From NCBI GenBank assembly GCA_027600665.1, contig JADGJL010000006.1, positions 124,001 through 188,000 of the forward strand: a DNA stretch of 64,000 bases, in the 5' to 3' direction. Below are positions 51,038 to 58,781 of the stretch, one piece after another (positions within the stretch are counted from its first letter, which is position 1; each line of letters begins with the position of its first letter). A model generated the notes under the pieces. That model did no database searches, was not told the DNA's origin, and saw only the letters and a list, made by a program, of their open reading frames with translations. Source of the stretch: Irineochytrium annulatum (taxonomy: Eukaryota > Chytridiomycota > Chytridiomycetes > Chytridiales > Chytridiaceae). Made by a program: the position numbers and the translations under genes.

Positions 51038-51164
51038 ATTCATTCTCCTTGCCTGGTATTGTTGATCTCATCAACTGGCTTAAGTATACTTTGACTATTA
51101 AATGGTCACGAGAACCTGCTTGATGGTGGGTTTACGAGTGATAGGATAAGGGGGGAGCTTTTAC

Positions 51165-51992
51165 TTGAACGACAGTGAGCGCCGGTTAGCGCTAGGTAAT
51201 TTCTTAAGAGATTTACGCTCCTCTCTATCTCCCCTTGATGTCGGCCTTTTGCCTGGGAATCGTCGTCGAATACGAGGTTTGCGGCGAGAGGAAGTCGCCG
51301 GGATCGCGAACATAGGACTATCATGGTATACACGCCTTGAGCAAGGGCGTGATATCCGTCCGTCGGTAAGTGTACTGGAAAGCTTGGCTTCGGCACTCAA
51401 GCTGACACCCAATGAGCGAAGACATCTCTTTCTGCTTGCTGGAGAATCACTGCCTCCTCAATCGACTATTATTGAAGACAAAATCAGCCCATCCATTCAG
51501 GACATGCTGAATGAATTGAATCCGAATCCGGCCTATGTCATCGGGAAAAAGTGGGATTTTCTTGCTTGGAATAAAGCGGCAGATGCTGTATTTACGATTA
51601 ATAGGATATCACCTCCGCATGATTATAATTTGATATGGCGCCAATTTACGGATCCTGTGTGGAAAGAGGGATCGGAGGATTGGGAGAGTGTCTCGCAGAG
51701 AATGATTGCCGAGTTTAGAACGTCAAGAGCACGCTATCTTAACGATGATTCATTCGACAAGTTAATCGAAGATTTGAAGAGGACAAGTGCTGATTTTACG
51801 AGGATGTGGCAGTATCACGAGGTGCCAAGCTCCCTTGACGGTTACAAGAAGCTTGTGCACCCCACTTTTGGAGTTGTTGAGTTTGAGCATGTTACCCTAC
51901 AATTTCCCAATGAACCAGATCAGCGAATCATGATTTATATGCCTCATCCAGAAACAAAATCTCGTTTAGAGCATTACTTCACGCACGAGTAG
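51165..51992 (+). CDS. XRE family regulator with MmyB-like ligand domain
   Basis: A 275-residue regulator. Residues 1-75 hold the helix-turn-helix (LGNFLRDLRSSLSPLDVGL...RGLRREEVAGIANIGLSWYTRLEQGRDIRPSVSVLESLASAL). The C-terminal part (about 95-275) is the MmyB-like domain, a PAS-type fold (NPAYVIGKKWDFLAWNKAADAVF, NLIWRQFTDP, FRTSRARYLND, FGVVEFEHVTLQFP). Such pairs commonly sit divergent to an SDR gene and regulate it, often with fatty-acid-like ligands. The start is TTG with AGGGGGGAG upstream, because no ATG gives the full helix-turn-helix. Confidence 0.87.
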   Translation: MNDSERRLALGNFLRDLRSSLSPLDVGLLPGNRRRIRGLRREEVAGIANIGLSWYTRLEQGRDIRPSVSVLESLASALKLTPNERRHLFLLAGESLPPQSTIIEDKISPSIQDMLNELNPNPAYVIGKKWDFLAWNKAADAVFTINRISPPHDYNLIWRQFTDPVWKEGSEDWESVSQRMIAEFRTSRARYLNDDSFDKLIEDLKRTSADFTRMWQYHEVPSSLDGYKKLVHPTFGVVEFEHVTLQFPNEPDQRIMIYMPHPETKSRLEHYFTHE

Positions 51993-52042
51993 ACAACCGT
52001 AAAGATTTAAAAGCACTTCATTTGGAAAGGATACATCACTCT

Positions 52043-52630
52043 TTGAACTATTATTTTCTGGAATCTCAATATCCACGTAGAGGGTTTATTAGTGGTGGAA
52101 CGATTTTCACTCCTCAATTAGAGATGAATTATGTGGCGGTAGAGAATCCGTTGCCAGAGGGGACAATCGCAGAGGTTGAATTATTGTCTTCGGTGCGCAA
52201 TCTGAATGTAGATTATTTTGAGACGATTACAGGAACGAGACATGTATCAGATCGTTTTAAAAAGCTGTTGGAGGAAGCCAATACAAACGCACAGTTTATT
52301 CCGACAACGGTATGTTATCACAACGGTCGTATGGTGGAAGAAACCTATTGGACTGCACATCAGCTAGATCGTTTGGATGTTTTCGATTATGAACGTTCCG
52401 AATATGGGCGCAAAGCAGTCATTGCTGCATCTGTAGAACAGCCTCCACGTAAGATCGTCAAAGTTGTATCTCAAATCTGCCTTCATGAAGAGCGAATTGG
52501 TGAGCATGAATTTTTTATGCTGGATTATATCCATATCTTCAAACCCATTGTTTCAAAAGGTTTTTACGAAGTATGCCGAAAACATAAGCTGTATCTAAAC
52601 GTTACAGAAGTCGGAGAGGTAAGCTCCTGA
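52043..52630 (+). CDS. Imm11-like (DUF1629) protein
   Basis: A 195-residue protein beginning LNYYFLESQYP. The stretch VDYFETITGTRHVSDRFKKLLEEANTNAQFIPTTVCYHNG resembles the Imm11/DUF1629 immunity protein core (strand, SDRFK helix, QFIP strand). In polymorphic toxin systems these neutralise a nuclease or other toxin, but no toxin gene is beside it here. The TTG at 52043 was chosen over the earlier TTG at 52022 because GGAAAGGA precedes it. It follows the XRE gene by 50 bases and ends at a terminator. The family call is tentative. Confidence 0.5.
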   Translation: MNYYFLESQYPRRGFISGGTIFTPQLEMNYVAVENPLPEGTIAEVELLSSVRNLNVDYFETITGTRHVSDRFKKLLEEANTNAQFIPTTVCYHNGRMVEETYWTAHQLDRLDVFDYERSEYGRKAVIAASVEQPPRKIVKVVSQICLHEERIGEHEFFMLDYIHIFKPIVSKGFYEVCRKHKLYLNVTEVGEVSS

Positions 52631-52662
52631 AATGCATGGACATCAATGCATAGAAAGCACAA

Positions 52663-52690
52663 AGAAGCCCGCGTTAGACGCGGGTTCTTA
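52663..52690 (+). terminator. Terminator after the Imm11-like gene
   Basis: AAGAA-CCCGCG pairs with CGCGGG-TTCTT, with one bulged G in the left arm, followed by AATCTTTATTTTTT. Confidence 0.75.
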
Positions 52691-52706
52691 ATCTTTATTT
52701 TTTCCC

Positions 52707-52756
52707 CGGTAGCCCCCGAATTCTCCTCATAACTTATTCAGCCGCTCCTGCTGCAG
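52707..52756 (-). pseudogene. 50-bp degenerate copy of sulfurtransferase 3' end (copy B)
   Basis: These 50 bases match the last part of the intact sulfurtransferase gene (56721-56770) at 40 of 50 positions, in the same orientation, without gaps. In the intact gene they encode the SWSDWISYDENPVAIG end. The reading frame is broken here and the flanks are unrelated. Confidence 0.5.
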
Positions 52757-52819
52757 ATTGGATTCTGCTGGGCTTTGGCAAGCTAACTTAACTCCCCGAT
52801 CTATGTGTCATGCTTTTCT

Positions 52820-53398
52820 TCAACGGATAATCCAATGGATGTAGTCTTGTATCATTTCTTTGCTTCGTGTTCGATTGATTTTATCCGGCTCGAGATACAA
52901 ATTGAGAGCCATCCCATTCATAAAGGCATACAGCTTTTCCTGTTCCTTCTCTTCATCGGTAGTGCGTAGAAGACCTTCATTTTTCAAGTACGTAATGCAG
53001 TTCCTTATTGCGCTTTGCAGGTCCTCATAGTTGGCATCGAACCCTTTTTGCGTTTTTCCATAGCTTACAAATGCAAACCAAACCTCCATTTCCAATAATG
53101 TCTGTTCATCAGTCGGCACTAGCTCAAGCAAGTATTCAACAATTCTTTCTTGAGGCGCCAGTTCTTTTGTATTCAGATTCTTTAGCCGAGCAAGTACCTT
53201 TTCTTTAACTAACTCCATTGCAAATGCTAGCAGGCTCTCTTGTTTGGAAAAATAATGTCTTAAGGCTCCTTGTGATAATCCGGCTTCCTTCGCAATTGTT
53301 CTTGACGTTGCATGATGAATGCCCTGCTCACTAATGATTTTCCAAGTTGCTTCAGCAATAATATTCTTCATTTTCTCATGGTCCACGATTTTTGGCAT
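52820..53398 (-). CDS. TetR family transcriptional regulator
   Basis: A 192-residue regulator. The DNA-binding domain is MKNIIAEATWKIISEQGIHHATSRTIAKEAGLSQGALRHYFSKQESLLAFAMELV, followed by a helical ligand domain of the BetI/PksA type with a C-terminal YAFMNGMALNLYLEPDKI stretch. The ATG at 53398 was chosen over a GTG 6 bases upstream; no strong ribosome binding site was seen for either. It is divergent from the CPBP protease gene, and two copies of a TetR-like palindrome lie in the shared promoter region. Confidence 0.88.
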   Translation of the reverse strand: MPKIVDHEKMKNIIAEATWKIISEQGIHHATSRTIAKEAGLSQGALRHYFSKQESLLAFAMELVKEKVLARLKNLNTKELAPQERIVEYLLELVPTDEQTLLEMEVWFAFVSYGKTQKGFDANYEDLQSAIRNCITYLKNEGLLRTTDEEKEQEKLYAFMNGMALNLYLEPDKINRTRSKEMIQDYIHWIIR

Positions 53399-53416
53399 AC
53401 ACACAGAATATCATAT

Positions 53417-53490
53417 TATTTAACTCAACTGAAATAAATAGACGAAGAAGATGGGATGTGCTAGAGTTTATTTAACTCAACTGAATTAAA
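53417..53490. promoter_or_regulatory. Two tandem TetR operators
   Basis: TATTTAACTCAACTGAA occurs at 53417-53433 and again at 53469-53485, 52 bases apart, about five helical turns. Each copy lies in a near-palindrome (TTTAA-c-TCA-ac-TGA-a-TTAAA in the second). They lie in the 134-base space between the tetR and CPBP genes and very probably bind this TetR. Confidence 0.75.
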
Positions 53491-53532
53491 AAAAGAGGCA
53501 AAGCAACATACCACTCAAGGAGGATAATTGGA

Positions 53533-54441
53533 ATGAATCAGCAATTCAAAGTAATGTTTCCAGGATGGGGAAAGGCAATCGGCCTATTGTGCATGATAAT
53601 TATATTTGCTGCTGCATTGTGGTTGGTATGGACCGGCAACTTGAATATAAGGTACACAGCCGACCGTGAGGAAGTGATTCCAATATGGCATAGTATATTG
53701 CCGGCATTCTTTGGCATTTTCCTAATCCGTATGATTCCTTATGAAAGTCAAAGTCAAGATCCCTCGTCTTATCAACAAATGGAGAAAAATCACTTGGTCG
53801 TTCAATCGATTGTATTATTGCTGTCAGGCGTTTTATTTACGGTTTCTCTGATAACGATAGACCCGCAAGGATTACATTTTCAGCTATATTATTTGGCATT
53901 CAAGTTGACGACACTATTGTTCATTCCGCTGATTTTATTGCTGATTTATCGCAAAATAACTGGCGGGCAACAAGACATGATCTCGAAAAAGCCTCGCTCT
54001 CGCGGACACGTCATTGCACCATTGATCGTTATTGTGGTCTGGTGTTATCTAAAGTTCTATTCCCCGATTGCACAACCAGAAGGAGCAATCGAAGCAACCA
54101 ATATGTCAGAATTACTTTTCTTGGTGTTGATCGGTTTTATGATCAATAGCGTATTGGAGGAAGTTTTTTATCGAGTGTGGCTGCAAACGAGGTTGGAGAC
54201 TTTGCTTGGAAGATGGCCCGCCATATTACTAGTTTCAATACTATGGTCCATCTGGCATGTCGCCATTCAAGGAAGTGGTCAGTGGGATATGGATGTGGCA
54301 ACTGTGATTGCAAATCATGGGGTTACGGGTCTCTTTCTTGGTTATCTATGGTCCCGCTATCGCAAAGTATGGGTGATTATCCTGATTCATGGACTCCTAA
54401 ATGCATCCCCTTACTTTCTGTTGCAGATCTTGTTTCATTGA
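53533..54441 (+). CDS. CPBP family intramembrane metalloprotease
   Basis: A 302-residue membrane protein with about eight helices. The CAAX-prenyl-protease-like (CPBP/Abi) motifs are in order: EEVFYRVWLQTRLE (Glu-Glu-x3-Arg), WSIWHVAIQG (His), then WVIILIHGLLNASP (His-x3-Asn). Such proteins process membrane substrates or confer bacteriocin self-immunity in Firmicutes. AAGGAGGA precedes the ATG by about 8 bases. It is controlled with tetR from the shared operator region, so an inducing compound is likely. The substrate is unknown. Confidence 0.85.
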   Translation: MNQQFKVMFPGWGKAIGLLCMIIIFAAALWLVWTGNLNIRYTADREEVIPIWHSILPAFFGIFLIRMIPYESQSQDPSSYQQMEKNHLVVQSIVLLLSGVLFTVSLITIDPQGLHFQLYYLAFKLTTLLFIPLILLLIYRKITGGQQDMISKKPRSRGHVIAPLIVIVVWCYLKFYSPIAQPEGAIEATNMSELLFLVLIGFMINSVLEEVFYRVWLQTRLETLLGRWPAILLVSILWSIWHVAIQGSGQWDMDVATVIANHGVTGLFLGYLWSRYRKVWVIILIHGLLNASPYFLLQILFH

Positions 54442-54504
54442 GCGGGAAATAAAGGTTCCCCTGAAATAAAGTGAACTACGATTGTTAGTGATCAGCAGCA
54501 CACG

Positions 54505-54536
54505 AAGCCTCCCCCAGCGGAGGCTTTTGGTTTTAG
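54505..54536 (+). terminator. Terminator of the CPBP gene
   Basis: AAGCCTCC pairs with GGAGGCTT, followed by TTGGTTTT. Confidence 0.8.
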
Positions 54537-54585
54537 CGGCTTGGTCCCGCCGTATGTTGAATAATCAGTGATTCGGCGTCAATTG

Positions 54586-54726
54586 TCACCGTAAGATCGA
54601 AAAAACGGTCACTGTACCCCTCTCTCTCCAGTCCTCAGGAACATCTTCGGAATAAAACCAGAAGCGAAGCAGTCGCCGCTCAGGATTTTGAAGGAATTCA
54701 ACAGAAAACAAAATAAATCCAACCAC
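54586..54726 (-). pseudogene. Possible gene remnant, 46 codons
   Basis: An open stretch on the minus strand ends at TGA and contains a protein-like run (FLQNPERRLLRFWFYSEDV then PEDWRERG). It has no ribosome binding site, its only start is a GTG inside the sulfurtransferase-like segment, and I do not recognise the family. It could be a decayed gene end or a chance frame. Confidence 0.25.
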
Positions 54727-54764
54727 CGCATTCCCTCATAACTGATCTAGTTGCTCCAACTTAC
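54716..54764 (-). pseudogene. 50-bp degenerate copy of sulfurtransferase 3' end (copy A)
   Basis: Matches the same part of the intact sulfurtransferase gene (56721-56770) at 38 of 50 aligned positions with one gap, in the same orientation. It has an internal stop in the corresponding frame. It starts 2009 bases from copy B and the intact copy starts 2005 bases further on. It overlaps the end of the unrelated 54586-54726 stretch. Confidence 0.5.
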
Positions 54765-54830
54765 TTCATTTTGTGTGTTCAGGTCTCTGAAGAATGTTCA
54801 TCAACTTTAGGACATGTATTCACGTTTTAT

Positions 54831-54973
54831 ATGTTATATATTCTAACTCAAGCTTGTGTTTCTATAACTTTTTTTCTTGAATTCTAGCTTTCTTTGTTAT
54901 TTTTGTTAACAAGAAAATATTGTTGTAAATACATTTATATGTTATCGTTTATGTATGTTATATAATATAACAT
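54831..54973 (+). promoter_or_regulatory. AT-rich promoter region with ATGTTATATA elements
   Basis: ATGTTATATA occurs at 54831-54840 and 54955-54964. The second copy is half of a perfect palindrome, ATGTTATATAATATAACAT (54955-54973), 30 bases before the acetamidase-like gene start. A partial copy (TATATGTTATCG) lies between. It is a likely operator. The 54765-54830 part holds nothing I recognise. Confidence 0.5.
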
Positions 54974-55002
54974 TACGTTACATATCGTAGAGGGGGAGCG
55001 AG

Positions 55003-56562
55003 ATGTTTATTAACCGAACGATTAGGAGATTGGGAGTTTCAGTAGGGATTCTGAGTATGTTTACATTTGCTCTACCTTCAGTGGGCTTTAGTATGCCGCT
55101 GCAACCAACAACCATCGATAAAGTTGAAGGTGATTATTATGTAACGTCTGCGATTGAGAACATTCGCTGGGGATCACTGCCTAATCGAGACAGCTCTCCG
55201 ATTCTTACTGTACCATCAGGAAGTGCTGTAACATTTGACACGGTATCGCATGAGGGACTGATGGAGGATCAAGGGAGAAATCCAGTGGAGTACTTCGGCA
55301 AATTCGGTATCTCATCCGATGGAGTGTTGGATGATGCGAAGGCAATTACAGCTTCTGGCATTAAGCATGATTTTGTAAAAGACGGACCTCATATTATCAC
55401 TGGGCCAGTAGCGGTTGAGGGAGCGGAGCCGGGTGACGTTCTTAAAGTAGAAGTGCTTTCCTTGCAAACTCGAGTTCCATATGGTGTCATTTCTAACCGC
55501 CATGGTAAAGGTGCCCTTCCTAACGAATTTCCAGAAAATACAGGCCCGCAAGAGGGAGCTAGCGCAACAAAACCGGAATTATATAATAATGTATCTATAT
55601 TTACACCTATTGAAGAAATCAACGGCAATTGGTATGGTTTGTTACCAACAAAAGCTGGCAAGAAGGTACGGTTTCCAATTAACCCGTTTCTAGGTGTTAT
55701 GGGGGTTGCGCCAAATACCAGCGAAGTTGTGAGTTCTATCCCACCGATTGAAACAGGAGGGAATATGGATATTAATGAGTTGGGTGTTGGTGCAACTATT
55801 TATTATCCGATCCAAGTTAAAGGCGGGCTATTTTACACTGGAGATCCGCACTTTGCTCAAGGAGATGGAGAAGTAGCGTTAACTGCATTGGAAGCTTCCT
55901 TGAGGGGAACAGTTCGGTTAACGGTGTTGAAGAAAGGTGATCCATCACTACCGCATAGTGGAGAATTCACGCAACCCTTTGCTGAGACAGAGGATTATTG
56001 GATTCCAATTGGACTGGACCCTGATTTGGATGAAGCGATGAAAGAATCAGTACGTGAATCGATTCAATTTTTATCCGATAAGCTTGATATGGATAGAAGT
56101 GTAGCTTATGCGTACCTGTCGGCCGCAACGGATTACGAAGTATCTCAGGTCGTGGACCGAACCAAAGGGGTTCATGGACTCATTCGAAAGACCGATTTCC
56201 TTGAATATGTTGACGTTGCCATGAATGTAGGTGGTACGACGATCAAACCGGTTGTTCATAACGATGAGTTCTACGTACCGATTCGAACCATTTCGGAGCT
56301 ATTGGGCGGCACAGTAGAATGGGATCACAAGAAGCGTACCACGCAAATCAATTTAGGTATGAAAAATATAAGCGCTCAAATTGGTTCAGATGTGTATTCA
56401 ATCAACGATAAGCTGGTGTTCAATAGTAAAGTACCAAAGCTTTTAAATGGCGAAACTGTCGTTCCGGTTGCTGTTATTAATGAAATACTAGGTGCTTATG
56501 TAAACTGGACGACGATCGACAAGACGTTAACAGCAAATGTATCGTTAAGTAAAAAGCAATAA
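55003..56562 (+). CDS. Secreted acetamidase/formamidase-like protein with stalk domain
   Basis: A 519-residue exported protein. A signal peptide (residues 1-32, cut near GFSMP) precedes an FmdA/AmdA acetamidase-formamidase domain, about 40-390: IRWGSLPNRDSSPILTVPSGSAVTFDTVSHEG, VAVEGAEPGDVLKVEVLSL, GGNMDINELGVGATIYYPIQVKGGLFYTGDPHFAQGDGEVA. Residues 405-519 are a copper-amine-oxidase-N-terminal (stalk) domain (FYVPIRTISELLGGTVEWDHKKRTTQINL and ETVVPVAVINEILGAYVNW). Known acetamidases are cytoplasmic, so an extracellular fusion is unusual. AGAGGGGGAG precedes the ATG. It is a single gene. Confidence 0.85.
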   Translation: MFINRTIRRLGVSVGILSMFTFALPSVGFSMPLQPTTIDKVEGDYYVTSAIENIRWGSLPNRDSSPILTVPSGSAVTFDTVSHEGLMEDQGRNPVEYFGKFGISSDGVLDDAKAITASGIKHDFVKDGPHIITGPVAVEGAEPGDVLKVEVLSLQTRVPYGVISNRHGKGALPNEFPENTGPQEGASATKPELYNNVSIFTPIEEINGNWYGLLPTKAGKKVRFPINPFLGVMGVAPNTSEVVSSIPPIETGGNMDINELGVGATIYYPIQVKGGLFYTGDPHFAQGDGEVALTALEASLRGTVRLTVLKKGDPSLPHSGEFTQPFAETEDYWIPIGLDPDLDEAMKESVRESIQFLSDKLDMDRSVAYAYLSAATDYEVSQVVDRTKGVHGLIRKTDFLEYVDVAMNVGGTTIKPVVHNDEFYVPIRTISELLGGTVEWDHKKRTTQINLGMKNISAQIGSDVYSINDKLVFNSKVPKLLNGETVVPVAVINEILGAYVNWTTIDKTLTANVSLSKKQ

Positions 56563-56579
56563 TCGATTTCATGATTCAA

Positions 56580-56611
56580 CCGTGGTGGACAGATGTCCAT
56601 CACGGTTTTTT
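56580..56611 (+). terminator. Terminator of the acetamidase-like gene
   Basis: CCGTGGTGGACA pairs with TGTCCATCACGG (one mismatch) around a two-base loop, followed by six T residues. Confidence 0.85.
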
Positions 56612-56637
56612 AGTATCATAAATCCAAACATAGAAAA

Positions 56638-56675
56638 ATACATCGCCGGGGCAGATAACCCACCTGGCGATGTAT
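56638..56675 (-). terminator. Terminator of the sulfurtransferase gene
   Basis: ATACATCGCC (56638-56647) pairs with GGCGATGTAT (56666-56675). On the minus strand it runs into TTTTTC. Confidence 0.8.
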
Positions 56676-56692
56676 TCAACACCGATACACTG

Positions 56693-57550
56693 CTATACGT
56701 CTTTATCCGCTTCCGCATCACCTATAGCCACCGGATTCTCATCATAACTGATCCAGTCGCTCCAGCTTCCAGAATACAACTTCACATTCGTATATCCCGC
56801 TTCTTCCAGCGCAATCACATTCGGGCAAGCCGAGACGCCAGAACCGCAGTACACGATAATCGCACCATCCTTGTCCAGCTTACTGAAACGTTCTTCTAAC
56901 ACCCCGGTATCTGTCCAACGTCCATCCCAATCCAACACATCTTTCCAAAAATAGTTCAACGCCCCGGGAATATGTCCGGCCTTGGCATCAATGGGTTCCT
57001 CCAGACCTGCATAGCGGCGGGCATCGCGAGAATCGATCAACACAGCGCTGCCAGTTACCGAGGCTTGTTGCACATCTTGCACACTTGCCAGCATCTGCGG
57101 CTGTACGTTCACCTCAAAGGAAGACGGGATCTGCACGGGCACATCCGTGGTCACGGGGAACTTGGCATTTTGCCAAGCGGAGAAACCTTCGTCCATGATA
57201 TACACCTGATCATGACCGATATAGCGAAGCAACCACCACAATCGTGAGGCATTCATGCCGCCTTGATCGTCATAAGCAACAATTCGACTATTGGAGCCAA
57301 TGCCCGCTTTGGCGAGACGATTCGCGAGAACAGCCGGATCAGGGAGCGGGTGACGTCCTCCGTGTGCAGAGACAGGAGAAGACAGGTCTTTTTCCAAATC
57401 GAGATAGACAGCTCCTGGAATATGTCCAGCTTCATAGGCTTGTCTTCCAGCCTCCGCCTGACCGAGCAAGAATCGGCAATCGGCAATGACGACATCAGGT
57501 TCATACATTCTGGCGAGCAGCCAGCGCATGGATACAATATTTTTCATCAA
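56693..57550 (-). CDS. Sulfurtransferase, two-domain rhodanese (3-mercaptopyruvate type)
   Basis: A 285-residue cytoplasmic protein with two rhodanese domains, about 1-140 and 150-275. The second carries the active site YCGSGVSACPNVIAL, where CGSGV is typical of 3-mercaptopyruvate sulfurtransferases (CRKGV is usual for thiosulfate sulfurtransferases). HIPGAVYLDLEKDLSSP and HIPGALNYFWKDVL are the paired domain landmarks; SRDARRYAG supplies the substrate Arg. It transfers sulfur to cyanide or thiols. Its 3' end (56721-56770) exists as two degenerate copies further left. Confidence 0.9.
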   Translation of the reverse strand: MMKNIVSMRWLLARMYEPDVVIADCRFLLGQAEAGRQAYEAGHIPGAVYLDLEKDLSSPVSAHGGRHPLPDPAVLANRLAKAGIGSNSRIVAYDDQGGMNASRLWWLLRYIGHDQVYIMDEGFSAWQNAKFPVTTDVPVQIPSSFEVNVQPQMLASVQDVQQASVTGSAVLIDSRDARRYAGLEEPIDAKAGHIPGALNYFWKDVLDWDGRWTDTGVLEERFSKLDKDGAIIVYCGSGVSACPNVIALEEAGYTNVKLYSGSWSDWISYDENPVAIGDAEADKDV

Positions 57551-57614
57551 AATACACCGCCTTATGAGAGTGTTAGAGTCGTTTAAAACTACGCATTATG
57601 AACGAGCAAGTTTG

Positions 57615-58559
57615 TTATACCGTAGTAGGTTCAACAGGCCCTTTTCCAGCGATAGGAGCATCAGCAGGAATGGGTTGAGGTTTGGTTTTGCCATATCGAA
57701 TGAAGATCCATACCCCGAATATAATGACGACCCCGGCAGACATCTGTAACGCACTGAGGGATTCACCGAGCAGCATCCAGGCCAGCAATGAAGAGAATAC
57801 GGGTTCCCCAAGTACACCCATGGATACCGTCGTGGCATTCATATATTGAAGCAGCCAGTTGAAGAGATAATGTCCGAAGATCGTTGGCACAATGGCGAGC
57901 AATAGGAAGATCCCCCACTCTGATGCAGCGTAACCTCCGAACGGATGGCCCATGATCAGATTATATACCGCCAGCGTGCAGGCAGCCACGAAGAATACCC
58001 AGAAGTTATACGAGAAGGCACTAAGCCCCGCTCGCAAAAATTGACCCAGCAGCATATGGACAGCGACTGCAATTGTGCCAAGCAAAGAGAGGATGTCACC
58101 TTGCAGGGCAGTACCTGCCAACTGGAAATCTCCTGCACCAATGACGATTGACCCAAACAGGGCGATGCCCATGCCGATTATCATCATGCGGTTAATTTTG
58201 GCTTTGAACAGCCATACCGAACCTGCAAGAATCAGTATAGGCTCCAGTGCGAGAATAACGGTAGAACTGGCGACACTCGTGAGTCGAAGCGAACCCATCC
58301 AGAGCAGAAAGTGAAGGGCCAGCATCACACCGGATGCAAGCAGCAAGCCCCACTGGCGTAAGCTCAGACGCATCATCTCGTGTCTGTATTTCCAGACAAA
58401 CGGGAGCATTAACAGATTGGTCAGAAATAGACGGTACATGGCAATGACCGCAACATCTGCGTTAGACCAACGTACAAATATCGAAGAAAAAGAAATGGCG
58501 ATAATGCCGACAAAGAATAACAGATAAATGGATCTGCCGGCACGGTTCAAGCTTGTCAT
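57615..58559 (-). CDS. EamA family (DMT) transporter
   Basis: A 314-residue membrane protein with ten predicted helices and two EamA repeats: GIIAISFSSIFVRWSNADVAVIAMYRLFLTNLLMLP near the N-terminus and TIFGHYLFNWLLQYMNATTVSMGVLGEPVFSSLLAWMLLGESLSALQMSAGVVIIFGVWI near the C-terminus, the usual EamA family ends. Metabolite or amino-acid export is typical; the substrate is unknown. The start is 58559, 8 bases after AAGGAG. It lies 64 bases upstream of the sulfurtransferase gene on the same strand and may share a transcript with it. Confidence 0.85.
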   Translation of the reverse strand: MTSLNRAGRSIYLLFFVGIIAISFSSIFVRWSNADVAVIAMYRLFLTNLLMLPFVWKYRHEMMRLSLRQWGLLLASGVMLALHFLLWMGSLRLTSVASSTVILALEPILILAGSVWLFKAKINRMMIIGMGIALFGSIVIGAGDFQLAGTALQGDILSLLGTIAVAVHMLLGQFLRAGLSAFSYNFWVFFVAACTLAVYNLIMGHPFGGYAASEWGIFLLLAIVPTIFGHYLFNWLLQYMNATTVSMGVLGEPVFSSLLAWMLLGESLSALQMSAGVVIIFGVWIFIRYGKTKPQPIPADAPIAGKGPVEPTTV

Positions 58560-58781
58560 GGGTGTAGCTCCTTCTTGAAGTCTGATGGCGTAAATCACTT
58601 CATTATACAGGAGAAGGTAACCGTAGGAAAGATCAAGAGAATAAAGAGATAAGTAGATTGTAACCGGGCTTGTAACTATTCTGTCATTCTCCCGAATCAT
58701 TTTTCTATTAATCTTCTATATAGAGACATGAAACGAGATAATATACCAATAATCGGGAAAAAATGAAAGTAAGGAAGTGGC

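Noticed and set aside
52820..54441. A mobile element carrying the TetR-CPBP pair
   Set aside because: The flanking sulfurtransferase-like copies hint at insertion, but there is no integrase, transposase or clear inverted repeat, so I report only the copies.
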